Assembly: GCA_964030785.1 (NCBI GenBank)
Contig: OZ034972.1
Coordinates: 12,515,819-12,579,818, forward strand
Length of the DNA stretch: 64,000 bases
Origin: Siderastrea siderea
Taxonomy: Eukaryota > Cnidaria > Anthozoa > Scleractinia > Rhizangiidae
Reading direction: 5' to 3'
Positions 53,148 through 64,000 of the stretch are shown here, in pieces (position 1 is the stretch's first letter; each line of letters starts with the position of its first letter). Both the position numbers and the translations under genes were made by a program. Below the pieces are notes generated by a model. It had not been told where the DNA came from. It worked only from the letters and a program-made list of their open reading frames with translations, and ran no database searches.

Positions 53148-53620
53148 AGTGCAGGTGACGAAGGTGGAGAACCATCCTTGTGACGAATGGCTAACGCTCG
53201 AAACGTCAGCTTTCAATCTCTTCACGGTGGCTCAATTTACCTTATCAACTCAGTTGATAAATACAAAGTTTTGTGTTTCGCTTCCCCACCGATGCAGCAC
53301 CACAGTTTCTCTAGAAACTAACCCCCTTTTTTGTCAAAAGACAGTTGGTTGTGCGATTTTTCTGCGGCTTCTCACGGCTGAGGAGAACGAGCTCGGTTTC
53401 GCTTAGAGCACTGCTATGGACGGTAGACCATCAGATGACAGGGCCTTAGATTTCAGCGCAGTTATTGGTCTTATAGGTCCCACGCCATATGCTCTTCATA
53501 CACGGACGGATTCTTTCTTTAGAAAACTGTATATTCACACCATCGATCTTCCAAGTGGTAACTAAACGGCTTACAATGGACGCGCACCGGATGACACTTA
53601 AGGATGGTTCTCCACCGGGA
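53148..53620. repeat. retroelement tail-like fragment with inverted ends
   Basis: GGTGGAGAACCATCCTT near 53157 is repeated as its complement near 53602-53618. Next to the left arm is AACGCTCGAAACGTCAGC, a phrase I recall from Penelope-like element tails. The frame through it reads LTLETSAFNLFTVA and has no independent gene evidence. Confidence 0.4.
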
Positions 53621-53664
53621 TCTTGATATCGTGTCCGGAGTTTAGGAGGAAAAATGTATCCGAC

Positions 53665-54003
53665 TTACTCTCCGCCGGCCTTGCGGTCGCAGGCTCCCTT
53701 CCTTCCATGGGGAGGGAAGGGAGCCAGGAGTTTGAACACCACGCCCAGCTCTGCTCCTAGTACTCCTACGCAAACTATGGTGGCCCTGCAGGCCCTACAG
53801 TGGTAGCAGCCAGCGCTGTCTTGCCGGAAGCTGACTGTCTTCAGGGCTGGTATGATAGTGTTAATCTGCTTAATGACGTCTGCCATCACAGCGAGGAATG
53901 CACGAAAGTGGGTATGAGAAAAAAGTGTACTTACCAGAGCCCACTGGAGGGAAGACACCGATGTGTTGCAAAATAGCTTTGGACTCCGACTTGCCATTTC
54001 CAC
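53665..54003 (-). pseudogene. decayed fragment of a multicopy transposon-like protein
   Basis: A minus-strand frame of 112 residues contains SFRQDSAGCYHC followed about 30 residues later by GRKGACDRKA. From memory these paired motifs (D-AGCYH and KG-CDR-A) are typical of a multicopy, zinc-finger-bearing protein family in cnidarians and fish that I think is transposon-derived. The fragment lacks a start, the flanking domains and a proper end. It lies within the 51182-56367 unit. Confidence 0.35.
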
Positions 54004-56371
54004 GGTCTGCTTTTCTCACTTTCCCGTTCGAGGCATACTTAGACAGCCCTGGTAGAACTCAACATGACCAATGTTGATTAGGTCCCTCTGCGCTATTCCC
54101 AGACAGGAGCGATGGGCTGGGCAAATGGTCCATGTTAAGAATACTAATTAAAAATACTTTTGCGCGTGCTAAAAGAAAATCAACGAAGCTCAACTTCTGA
54201 GTGGATATCGCTGATTCCAACACTGCAAGTGTGACCCGAAAAGTCTTTTTTGCAACTGGAACAGCAACTGCTTGTTCATATCGCTTGTAAGAGGCGCAAA
54301 CGCCTGCAACTAGTTTCGGAAAAGAATAAGTGACCTCTATTCGCAGCCAACGGAGATAATGGTTTGATTGGCTATTGTACTCGGTGACAGGGATCCTGAC
54401 TGCGAGAACTCCAAAGAACCTATCCTTTTACAATGGTGCGATATAGAGGAAGCGCTCTACAGCTGCTGCGTGTTAAATTTGGCGTTTTCCTTTTTTTTTC
54501 CTTTTTTTTAACGAAAATTATCAGTTTTTGAACATTTACTCAAAGCCGATCCGCACTTAAGACATTTTGTCTAGTTTCCAATAATGCCGCACCTGAAATT
54601 CTCACACGCCTGATTTCCAACAAGAAAATTATTTTCGCAAATGGCAGCTTCTCGAGGCGCCTTCTTCGACGCAACACTGGTGGCTTGCAAATAATATTGA
54701 AATCCTTCACCGTGAAATTAATTAGACTTGAAAAGTCGAACTCTTGAAATTTGCTATTTTAGACCATCAGAAGCTAATACTTTCTGCTTCTAGTGAACAC
54801 GTGACAATTTTTTCCTCTCGCCAGAGCGTCACAAAATGTACATCTATGTAATCTGCAACTTCCTTTTCACAGGTCAGAATTGCGTAGTGAATAGTCCCGT
54901 CATATGTAGTATCACTCTATTTTACTAGTCTAAAGATATTTCAGGCATAACTTCGGCGGTGTAACATGACACCAAACAGGAGGACGGAATGTGAGTAAAC
55001 AAACACAATTGTAGCCAAGTGCTACGCATTGAAAACTTACGATTATAGAGAAAAGTGAACTTAAAATTTTCAGGAAACTTGTAAAAAAACAAATGGATGC
55101 CTTCTTTGTTAGCCTTCGATATGCTTTAGTTTAAATCATGGAAAAAATTCAGCTATCTCTGCGGTTTGTTTTTACATTAAGGCAGTCCGGCATCTGGGAT
55201 GAAAACGGGAAAGGATCATTCCGGTCGAGTTGCTGAAACAAACGCCATCACTATTTACATCGCCTTCTATCTTGTGTAATTTTTTTCATAGCTTAAGTTA
55301 TTTCAGACGTCCTAATGTTTCGATTTTTTTCCCATTTTTGCAATCCCATCACCAAAACCTATCCTGTGACTTGACCAGAACCCGTTGCGTGACAGACAAA
55401 TTTAGTTAAATCAGACCATAATAACAGTGCGGTTTCTGAGATGAATGTTGAGATCACTGCAAAGTTATTTAGTTTCTTGAGGGAATTAACACTGGGAGAT
55501 TTTAAAAAATTCATTTGCCATTCGTTAAGGGATGCGAATGTGTTGGCGGAGTCGTTATTCATTAGTTGAAAGTCAATCTGGAGATACCTGGAGATAACGG
55601 TCGATTCCACGCGTCAAGATGGCCCTTGGACAGTACACCTAAAACTTGACAAAACCTGGCATTTAGACAAAATCTTATTCAAGGTAAGCTAGATATGACC
55701 TTTATCCTGTACTTTTCATCCAAATACCAAAGGATACAAGGAAAAAATTCCAAGTTTTCGGCTATTCGGTCGGAGGCACGAGCCTATTGTTTGTACTGGT
55801 TGACAGGTTATTGTTGTGATTATCGGGATTTTGAGAGCGTTTGTACTCGGCGCTGATAAAAAGCCCGAAACTAATTTTTAAACCTGATTTTAGAATGGTA
55901 TTTCGTCTTTCAAGAATTCTGAATTTCAAGTGATTTGGTGTTTTACCGGGGAGGAAAACTTTCTCTCGAAAAACTGTGCCAAATTGAGAATTCAAAGGAA
56001 GCGAATTTTAGTGATTTTCAGCGGCTCGCCATGACCGTGAAAATTAATTCACAGATCTAAAACAGGACTCAATTACTTCCTACACACTTTAAAAGCAAAC
56101 TTCCACGTTTAAAATAGGGGTTTTCTGGGGTGCAAATCAAACAGAGCGAAGTTTACGAGAAGGTATGATACACGTTTATTTCGCGTGTTTACAGGACACG
56201 TGTGGCGTAAACATGTTAAATTTTTTTTCGGGCTTAGAAAAAAAATTTCAAGAAAAAAATTCCACCACGTTTCTTAGATTGCCATAGGGTATCCGTGGAA
56301 AATTTATGAGGGAATTTTATTTTTCATCATGTGCCGCCACTCGCTCGATGTTAGTGGACATCCCCTCTTAA

Positions 56372-58034
56372 ATAGACTCTATATGAAAACGGATGCACTG
56401 CTTTGTATTTAACAGAGGTCTCAGTCCAGTGTTCATTCTTATGAAACAAGCTAAGAAAACCTCCTTTAAAATGCTGCCATCGACTTGTTCACGGGCCTCT
56501 TGTGTGTATGTGCTATATTTAGAATAAATCACTTGGCGGAAATTCTTTACTCGCTAGCCGTATGCAGTTAAGGGTTTTTCTTCAGTTTTTTTTTTCAAAC
56601 ATAGTCAGTGCATGTTTTTATTACATTATACATGTAGTGTCCTTCGTTCAAGAAACTCTAGAAAAGCGTTTAAGTTCTGGTCAAAATGTCTGGTTTTGCT
56701 ATTGTACGGAAATCAATATCGTAATCTATGTTTTGTACACAAAAGAACGTATTTGTGGTCGATGAGCAGGCCCGGGGGGTGGGGAATTGTCTCTTTTTGC
56801 GTGCCCGGGGGTGGGGAATAAACCGCCAAGTAAGAAAAAAATTGCAAATCCCCGGGGTATGCCCGGGGGGGGGATGGTTACAGGTAGAATTGAACCATGC
56901 GGCATTATTGTCAAACAGCTTTTGTTTTTAAAACAAAGCGTTAAACCGAACCGCAAATCACTTCGGCCCAATTGCCGCAGTCCCCTGAGAAAACACCGCT
57001 CACAGAATTCGCGCTTTGCTGCGACATTTTCACGCTATGCTCCCTGTTCTTGCGATATGCTGCCGTGGTTTACAACTGCGAGGAAACAATAATTTAAATT
57101 TTGTTGAGAAAGTAAGTACAGACTTGTTCCCTTTATGCAATTGTTATACTAGACTTCGAGATACAAAATCCTTGTTATCCACGAATCGTGTAAACAAACG
57201 AGGGAATCAATAAGAAATGCATGGAACTGCAAAGAGACGTGAGCAAAAGTTGAAATAACCCAGTGTTAAATCACGTGAAAGCGTTCTCTTCATAAATTGA
57301 TATTTAAAGGTGAAAGCGTCTTTCAAAAACCGATATAGTAAGCATTTGGAGCAAGTCCATATTGCAGAATAAGCTTAGTGAATAAGTATATCCAGCAACA
57401 ATATGGCCCGATAATTCAGTAAACGTAGATAATTAAGGAGCCCTATCAAGAGATATCCATTCTACTATAAAAGTGCTTTTTTGTACACTTAAGTAGCGTT
57501 GTCAGTGATAGGAGCAATTAATATATAAATTTATGCTGGACCAGATAAAACGCATACGTGAATTAATTACAATACCGATGCAACTGACCTTGGCGCTCGG
57601 GACAATAGCCTGCTAACTAAAATTGTGCCCGTGAAAACCACATCCAAATTTAGTTTTTAAAATTGAATGCCTTAGTGAAAATGGATGCAATTATTAATAA
57701 ATTTTCACCACTTAATTATTTTATGCTATAACCACCGAATTAGCAGTTTTACCAAGTCCATTGAAATTTTCGGTGTCAACGACGTGTGAACATGTATTCA
57801 TATGCTCATTTGTAAGCGGTTTACACAAAAATAGAACAATTGTATTAGACTTCGGTAGAATTACGTAAAATTGTCTCTTCCGAACGAAAAATTCTGGTTT
57901 TGTGCTTATAGCACTGTTTTAAACAAATAGCAGGTAGTTTTCACGTTCTTGTCAACATTGGCGTGTTGTAAATGTCATACTTCCTAGCGATAGAAGGAGT
58001 AAGAGAAGGCTTGAAGTGACATGCACTACAGCGG
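56372..58034. other. intergenic DNA
   Basis: It contains the right member of the C/G-run repeat pair (56763-56898) and then AT-rich DNA without recognisable genes. Confidence 0.55.
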
Positions 58035-58910
58035 ATGATTATGATTTTTAAATGTCAAAATTTATGGTTCAACTCTCTTATTAGAATAGGAAATAAACCA
58101 GTTCTTTTTGAGGACTGGCTCGCAAAAGGAATAACAAAGGTGAAACAACTTCAAAAACTCGACAATAGTAACTATCTCTCTCTGAACGAATTTCGGTCGA
58201 AATATTGCTTGAATGCTTGCCCTTTAAGTTTCTATGGAATGATATCGGCTGTTAAACTCCTCGGACAAAGCCAAACAACAGCAGCCGGGGGGACAACAAA
58301 ATTTGAACCCTTCAGCACTAAACTCCTTAACACCAAAAAGGTGAGCTCCCTCGTATACAAGAAACTCGTTAAAAGAAATGGCTTGAAGATTGCGACTATC
58401 CAGATAACGAAAGTCTTAACTGGAAGTCTGCCTATCTTTTGACATCGCAGTGTACCAAGAGCACAAAACTTATCGAATTCCAATTCAAAATTCTTCACCG
58501 ACGACTGCCTACGAATCATTTTCTTTTCAAAACTGGCTTGAAGGAAAATTGATACTGCTCTCTCTGCAAATCTACCTACCCCAGAGACCTTAATTCATCT
58601 TTTCTGGTCATGCCGCATATCTGCATCCTTTTGGAGTTCTGTGACGAAGTGGTTACAAAAAGTTAACCTAATTCCTAAAACTCATATTCTGGTTTGCCCC
58701 ATTGCCTTGGGTTTGAGGCCGGAAACTTCGAAGTCTTTTCAACTTATAAATTAGTGCTTTCTACTAGCGCGCTATAGTATTTGGCTTGCTAAATCTAAAG
58801 AAACTTCTCCCAATCTGTCACTTTTCCTGAGACTAGTAAAATTAAGATATGAGATTGAGTCAAAAGGTGGAGATAGAAAGAAATGGGAACCTCTTGCAGG
58901 ATGTATTTAA
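58035..58910 (+). pseudogene. 3' end of an L1-type LINE ORF2, decayed
   Basis: The first frame (58035-58442) reads LWFNSLIRIGNKPVLFEDW and KGITKVKQL, then LSLNEF and MISAVK, typical of the C-terminal part of L1/Tx1-type ORF2 proteins. After a shift near 58440 the text continues with SFSKLIEFQFKI-like and HRRLP-like stretches, a Cys/His zinc-knuckle segment (CSLC, LIHLFWSCR) and a final WEPLAGCI before a stop near 58910. Several frameshifts show it is dead. The 3' UTR and A-rich tail run to about 59180. Confidence 0.75.
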
Positions 58911-59300
58911 TTTAGATTTTTAGTTGCATAAGGCACAATCATCTTTCTTTCATTTTAGCGAAAGCTTATCTACGTTATACCCCTCATTTACTTTTCTGTA
59001 TTATGACTCTTATTTTGTTGTCGTTTTTATTTCCATTAGTAGCACTCAATTGTTCTCTTTTTGTATTCGTTTGTTTAACTTACTTGCTAAGTAACCATTA
59101 TTGTAACTAATCATAAGTAAACACCATTGTAACTGCACTATTTTGTATTTGCTATTCGTCAAAAAATATTTTTTAAAAAATGTCAGCGTATGAATTTGTA
59201 GCTCTCTCTGCAGACTGACTGAGTTTTTTTTTAAAATTCTCATTAATTCTCAATTTTAGGTTGAACACAGAACTGGCAAACCTTGTTACGAACGGAAGAT

Positions 59301-60239
59301 ATGTCAAGACAAAAAGCTCAACTAAGGGAAGTGATCGACTCAAACCAAAGAAAACTGAACAGAATTCCACGCTTTGCACCACCAAAGACAGGCACCTTGA
59401 AGCATCTGCAAAACGAATTCAGGAAGAAAATTCCGCGCCCACGGTATGCATTTGTTACCTTGGTAATGTGCGGAGATGATTACGTTAAGGGAGCTCTGAT
59501 CCTTGCCTGGTCTCTAAGGCAACAGAAAACCCAGCACGAGCTGATTGTTATGGTAACACCTGACGTCAGCGTTTCCGCCATGAGACTTCTGCGCAAGCTC
59601 TATGACCGGGTGATAAAGGTACAGTACATAAAAACGAGGGTCAAAAGCGCGCTAAGAGGAAAGAAATACCGCAGGGAAGACACTTGGATACAGTACAGTT
59701 TGACAAAGGCTCGTATGTTAAACCTCACTGAATACGATAAAATCGTTTGGTTAGACGCCGATTCGATCGTTTTAAATAACATCGACGAGCTCTTTGCCCT
59801 TCAAACACCCGCTGGCATCTGTTCCAGTATTAGAAATCACAATTACTGGCACGGATTAAAAATTCCCGAGATGGAAATCGAAAACGCTGTTGAAAACAAT
59901 TATGGAGTGCGTGGGTGTGTGATGGTATTGACACCTAACTTAGATCATTATTTATTAGCTAGTTCACTCCCTCAGATAGGAACAACCGCGAATTTTGTTG
60001 GACCTGATGAGTATTTTTTTACGCAGTTGTACAAAACCGAATGGCACCATGTTCATATCAAGTATGGCTGCACCAAGTGGTTTTGTGAAATGAGAGAAAT
60101 AAAACCGGAAGTGATTCACTTCTGTGGGGACAAGCTATGGGAAGACGAGGGGGACTGGGAAGGAACAAGACAGTGGAGAGATGCAGCTAAGGGAATGGTT
60201 CGAGTCTGTCCTAAAATGTCGGATTTGTTCGAGAAATGA
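59301..60239 (+). CDS. glycosyltransferase family 8 (glycogenin-like)
   Basis: The protein has 312 residues in one coding exon. An acceptor (CAATTTTAG, 59251-59259) precedes it, and an in-frame TGA at 59262 rules out a start before Met 59301. The GT8 fold is clear: RYAFVTLVMCGDDYVKGA (49-65), the metal-binding DxD in WLDADSIVL (Asp152, Asp154), VRGCVMVL (203-210), GPDEYFF in the place of the glycogenin GDQG motif, and VIHFCGDKLW with a late metal-binding His (273). Such enzymes move a sugar from a nucleotide-sugar donor. No signal peptide or membrane helix is visible, so it is probably cytosolic, like glycogenin. The C-terminal glycogen-synthase-binding tail of animal glycogenin is missing. 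The acceptor substrate is unknown. It follows a LINE end by about 120 nt. Confidence 0.88.
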   Translation: MSRQKAQLREVIDSNQRKLNRIPRFAPPKTGTLKHLQNEFRKKIPRPRYAFVTLVMCGDDYVKGALILAWSLRQQKTQHELIVMVTPDVSVSAMRLLRKLYDRVIKVQYIKTRVKSALRGKKYRREDTWIQYSLTKARMLNLTEYDKIVWLDADSIVLNNIDELFALQTPAGICSSIRNHNYWHGLKIPEMEIENAVENNYGVRGCVMVLTPNLDHYLLASSLPQIGTTANFVGPDEYFFTQLYKTEWHHVHIKYGCTKWFCEMREIKPEVIHFCGDKLWEDEGDWEGTRQWRDAAKGMVRVCPKMSDLFEK

Positions 60240-61271
60240 AATCGGCCGAATTCTTAACGAAGCCATAACTAGGGCTAACGACGAAGATAAAGACATTGAT
60301 AAAGACATTGTTCATTAACCGTCGGATTCTATTTTATTCAGACCATCACCGACCATCACTGAAAGAATAACAACTACTTATTTCTCAGGATCTTTCCTTA
60401 TCTCACCCTTTAAACCAATGAGTCAAAATCTACTGAAGAGAAAACGATGGAATGGTTAAGGCGTGGTGTTGTAGCGCGTCAGTATTTTGGTTTCTGCAAG
60501 GTGTCGTGTTGTCCCCTGGACAAGATACTCTTCTCCACATTGTCTCTCTCCACCCAAGTGTATAAATCGGTAAAGCGAAAAAGGCTGGGGGAAACTTTGC
60601 AATGGACTGGCATCCCACCCAAGTAGAGAGAAACCGGAAATATCAGGACAATGCACAGACAAAGCTAGCTTGGAATCATCTACCCTTCGATCTATGCGCT
60701 ATGTAAAGTCCGACACGCTATTGAACCAGGGAGGGCGTGGGGGGAGGGGAAGGGGGGGGGGGGGACGCAAAGAGCAACCTAGCTGAAGAGTAGCTCACAG
60801 CTGAGAAAGGGTGAGAGGACAGGAGGAATTAACGAACTGGGCGTTGTATGCATGCCGAATACTCACTACCAGCGCGTCTTACACCGTTACAGTACTGCTT
60901 TAATCCGGAAGAGGAGTTTCACCTTCTATTCTGGTTTATTAATTTGCATTACGGTTTAGCGGGAAAAGGCATCAGAAATTCACAAAATGAAAATTTGCTT
61001 TGCCCATTTTCCAGTGAATCCAATTTTTGTTTCTCCGCGCAACCTGGAACGCAACTTCGAGATTTTAAGTTTCACCTTTCCGCGTTCACGGCTGGGACTC
61101 AGCTACAAAAGCCCAGACTCCTGCCCTCCTGTCATTTCCCACTTTTATGCTGTTGCCTTGTGTAAAAACACTCTTAACTCAGGAGAAAATTCAAGTAGGG
61201 GAGAATGGCGAGCGAGTAGGACGTGTGCCTTGGTGCTCCGCAGTTTTTGGCAAATTTAAAGGCTCTAATTC
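60240..61271. other. intergenic DNA with SINE and poly-G tract
   Basis: It holds the SINE copy at 60452-60625 and a G-rich run (60729-60765). The rest has short frames without recognisable domains. Confidence 0.55.
60452..60625 (+). repeat. tRNA-derived SINE copy, forward orientation
   Basis: AGGCGTGGTGTTGTAGCGCG opens the copy, and CACATTGTCTCTCTCCACCC with AAGTGTATAAAT follows. The tail has ATGGACTGGCATCCC. It matches the element split at 2400-3147. Confidence 0.65.
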
Positions 61272-61560
61272 ATGTCTGCGAAGCGAAAAGTGAGATCAGA
61301 GACATCGTCTGATAGCAGTAATAGTCCCGAAGAAAAGAGATCTCGAGAAGCTCAGAACGAATCGATCTTAAGCGAAACAGACGACGAAGTCCTCGAAGCG
61401 CTTGAAATGACGGAAGACGTAGGTAGATAAACTCAAGGAAGCTAAAAAAAAAGAGGACTAACAGCCTATTTCAGCAAAAGGTACCCTGATAAGCTTTATG
61501 TAAACGGCAAATTTATTCATCCAAAAGAGCCTTTACCTTACTGGATGTTTTTTTTTTCTC
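61272..61560 (+). pseudogene. remnant of LINE ORF1
   Basis: An ATG at 61272 opens MSAKRKVRSETSSDSSNSPE and continues with EVLEALEMTEDV to a TAA at 61428-61430 (52 codons). Such Ser/Glu-rich starts are common in ORF1 of L1/Tx1-type LINEs. In another frame, 61455-61530 reads LTAYFSKRYPDKLYVNGKF, which looks like a late part of an ORF1 protein, so the middle seems deleted. The ORF2 remnant follows at 62067 in the same orientation. Confidence 0.45.
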
Positions 61561-62066
61561 CGAAAGTAATTATGCTAATTTTTCCTTAATTTTCTAACAA
61601 AAAATATAACACTGCCCCTGTTTATTTTATATTGCATAAATTACCCTCTTGCCAATTAACGGTGGAGCACTAATAATGCATGAAGTGTGAAAACGCCCAA
61701 ATAAGTTCTTGGGGTTATTTAGTAAGCAAGGCATTACTGGTCTCTGTAGATTTCGTTTTATTCAGTGTCTTTGTTAGTATGTTAATAAATTTCGAGTTAT
61801 TTTTCTTGTTTTCTTTTTCGCGGTGTGAGTATAAAACTTGGTAAGCTTTTGTTTTCCTATTCAACAAGATGGCTTAACACGCCTCCAAGATATGTGTACT
61901 TTTTGTTTCGTAGCAATTTGCTTTCAATTTTCTTCTTTTTACCATACACCATTGTACTAGAATTTAACTTATATCTTTTCAAAAACTATTGCTTGCACTT
62001 CAGAACAGAAGTGTTGTTGGGGCGAAGGTGGTCAATTTCACGGGCTTCTACGTGAACTTATGAAAA
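61561..62066. other. AT-rich spacer between LINE ORF1 and ORF2 remnants
   Basis: No conserved frame is recognised. It may be decayed ORF1 sequence or the inter-ORF region of the LINE. Confidence 0.4.
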
Positions 62067-64000
62067 ATGAATCTTAAATTAGGGTCCATGAATGTGAGAG
62101 GTCTCGGGGACTTTTCTAAGCGGCGGGAAACTTTCAACTGGATGCGATCAAAAAAACTGTCAATATACTTTCTTCAAGAAGCGCATTGCAGAGAAAGCAA
62201 TCAACATGATTGGAAAGCTGAATGGGGCTATCAGTCAAGCACTGTTCAGCTGTCATTCAAGCAAGAAAACAGGTGTAGCTATACTATTGAATAATAACTT
62301 TAATTTTCAAATCCAGAAAAGTTACTCCGATCCTGGACGACGTTTCATAATCTGTGACCTGACAACAAACGGAAAGCACTTTACCTTGGCAAATATATAT
62401 GCACCTAATGAAGATGATCCAATTTTTTTCGCGGATGTCTCTAATCATTTACTTGACTTCAAATGCGACGAAATCGTAATAGGCGGCGATTTTAATCTTG
62501 TGCTCGATGTTGAAAAAGGCAAAAAGGGCGGACTTGCCAGAACCCATAAGAAATCGTTGGAGGTTGTTAGAGACTTGAGGGAAAGTTTGGATATAATAGA
62601 TGCCTGGAGAGTCTTACACCCTGACCTTCTCAAATTTACGTGGCGTCAAAGAAGGCCTTAAGTTCACTGTAGACTTGATTTTTTTCTAGTTAGCCAAAGC
62701 ACTTTTTGCAATACTGTTGATGCAGAGATTATACCAGGATACAAAACAGATCATTCCATGATTACTATAAAAGTTTCCTTGCATTCCAACAACAGGGATC
62801 ATGGATTTTGGAAACTTAACACGTCCCTCTTGGAAGATACAGAAAATGTTGCTCTAATCAAATCAGTTATACAGCAAACTAAAGACGAATATAAGAAGGA
62901 TGAGAAAATCGATCCCAATCTTCTGAGGGAGATAGTGAAAATGAAGATTAGAGAGCACTCTATGCGGTTTGGCGCCTTCAAAAAACGTAAAATGGCAGAA
63001 GAACAAGAAGAAATCGAAAGGTCAATTTCAGCTTTAGAAAAACATATTATTGATGGTCACGCTGACGATTCTGAGAAGGAAAGGATCTGGACGAAACTTC
63101 AAGCTAGGAAACGTGAATTAGAGAAAATTATTGAGCACCAAACTAAAGGAGCGATCTTAAGATCTGAAATCCGATGGTATAATCGGAAGGGGAGAAAAAC
63201 ACTTGAATACTTTCTCAATCTGGAAAAAACGACACTGTAAACAAAATACGATATCTCAGCTTAAGGTTAACGACAACGAATTCATATACACAGATAACGA
63301 GATTCTAAACGAATGTGAATATTTTTATAAAAATTTGTACAGTTCAAGAATAGAATGCGGAGATCATTTGAGTCATGTTTTTCCATTGCAAGAAAGTCCA
63401 AAAGCCTTGAGCGATGTGGAACAAGCTACATGTGAAGGCCCGCTAAAGAAAGGGGAGTGTCTCAAGGCGTTGCAAGACATGGATTCCGATGAAACCCCAG
63501 GAACGGATGGTCTACCCAGTGAATTTTATAAGGTATTTTGGGACGAGTTGGCAGATATTTTGATTGATGCATTAGATTACTCCACGAAAATGGTAAACGT
63601 CCGATATCACAAAGACGGGGAATTAGTAAACTTATCCCAAAAAAGACATGCGGAACTTAATCTAATTAAAAACTGGCGGCATTTAATGTTACTAAATTGT
63701 GACTACAAGATTGCAACGAAAGCATTGGCAAATCAAATTAAACCATTTCTCCAGAAACTCACCTCCCACGATCAAACTGGATTTATTAAGAACAGATTCA
63801 TTGGAGAGAATATTCGGTTAATTGACGGAGTAATTAAATATACTGCAGTGAAAAATATTCCTGGGCTCCTGCTTTTTCTCGATTTTGAGAAAGCTTTTGA
63901 TACTCTAGAATGGCCTTTTATACAGAGAACTCTCCAGCATTTCGGCTTTGGCTTATCTTTTCAAAAATGGATAAAAGTATTTTATCAACACATTGAAAGT
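62067..64000 (+). pseudogene. L1-type LINE ORF2 (endonuclease and reverse transcriptase), decayed, runs off the window
   Basis: It begins MNLKLGSMNVRGL, the start of an APE-type endonuclease. FLQEAH, ANIYAPNEDD and GGDFNLVLD follow, then a spacer and the reverse transcriptase with PGTDGLPSEFYK, LLNCDYKIATKAL, DQTGFIKNRFIGENIR and LLFLDFEKAFDTLEW. The catalytic YADD box would lie beyond 64000. It is broken by a frameshift near 62270, a TAA at 62659-62661 in the endonuclease frame, a shift near 63236, and an apparent short deletion near 63640 before AELNLIKNWR. Not active. Confidence 0.85.

Larger units (their letters stand above)
51182..56367. mobile_element. 5.2-kb unit with long inverted repeats and TTAA flanks
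   Basis: The left part (about 51182-51890) and the right part (about 55700-56367) are inverted copies of each other. They share GAATTCTCAATTTG, AAACACCGAATCACTTGAAA (or its variant with CCAAATCACTTG) and TTTATCAGCGCCGAGTACAA. The outer tips are GAGGCAATGTCCACTAA and the complement TTAGTGGACATCCCCTC, with TTAA directly outside both (51178-51181 and 56368-56371). The arms encode matching short frames (MNSQF-TVF) whose meaning is unclear. Inside are a MITE (52335-52769) and a decayed protein fragment (53665-54003). It could be one piggyBac- or Kolobok-type element or two inverted solo copies. Confidence 0.5.

Noticed and set aside
62067..64000. Integrated retrovirus (reverse transcriptase motifs)
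   Set aside because: The APE endonuclease at the front and PGTDGLPSEFYK are L1-type LINE features; no gag, protease, integrase or LTR is seen.

Overview
The window reads as nuclear DNA of an invertebrate animal. The most likely source is an anthozoan cnidarian such as a stony coral. The reasons are AT-rich intergenic DNA, spliced genes with GT-AG introns, dystroglycan-family receptors, and a dense mixture of tRNA-derived SINEs, foldback elements, L1-type LINE pieces and an ISL2EU-type DNA transposon. Species cannot be fixed from the sequence alone.

The main content is a cluster of three dystroglycan-family genes. Gene A (+, exons 1844-2357 and 4545-8998; the signal-peptide exon was not found) is an enlarged paralogue. 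It has the alpha-dystroglycan N-terminal head, a furin-like site and only a short Ser/Thr linker. Five tandem cadherin-like plus SEA-like modules, a membrane helix and a tail ending in PPAYVPP follow. Gene B (+, exons 30943-31119, 34159-34672 and 35451-37369; 869 residues when joined) is the canonical dystroglycan: signal peptide, head, furin-like site, Thr-rich mucin stalk, one module with an intact Gly-Ser cleavage site, membrane helix and PPAYVPP. Gene C (-, 42216-45113; 965 residues) has one divergent module, a membrane helix and a long tail of about 680 residues unlike that of dystroglycan. A and B share exon 2 length (514 nt) and intron phases, so they arose by duplication. C converges on B.

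Between A and B lies a transposon-rich stretch (about 9-30 kb). At 15.4-20.2 kb there is a possible Harbinger-like pair of ends with other elements nested inside. At 20984-25842 there is a complete ISL2EU-type transposon with 89-bp terminal inverted repeats and an AT duplication. Its accessory SAP-SWIM-YqaJ-PHD nuclease gene is intact, while its THAP-DDE transposase is broken by a stop and a frameshift. A tandem repeat of about 110 bp occurs in forward orientation at 26.5-27.2 kb and in reverse orientation in and around gene B and in gene A intron 2.

Downstream of C (45-57 kb) the DNA is mostly foldback elements, some with clean target duplications, and a 5.2-kb unit bounded by long inverted repeats and TTAA. 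At 58.0-59.2 kb is the 3' end of an L1-type LINE. It is followed by a single-exon GT8 (glycogenin-like) glycosyltransferase gene (59301-60239), a SINE, and a decayed L1-type LINE that runs off the right edge.

The most notable system is the dystroglycan cluster. One locus carries three receptor designs: glycan stalk with a cleavage site, tandem folded modules without cleavage sites, and a single module with a new signalling-like tail.
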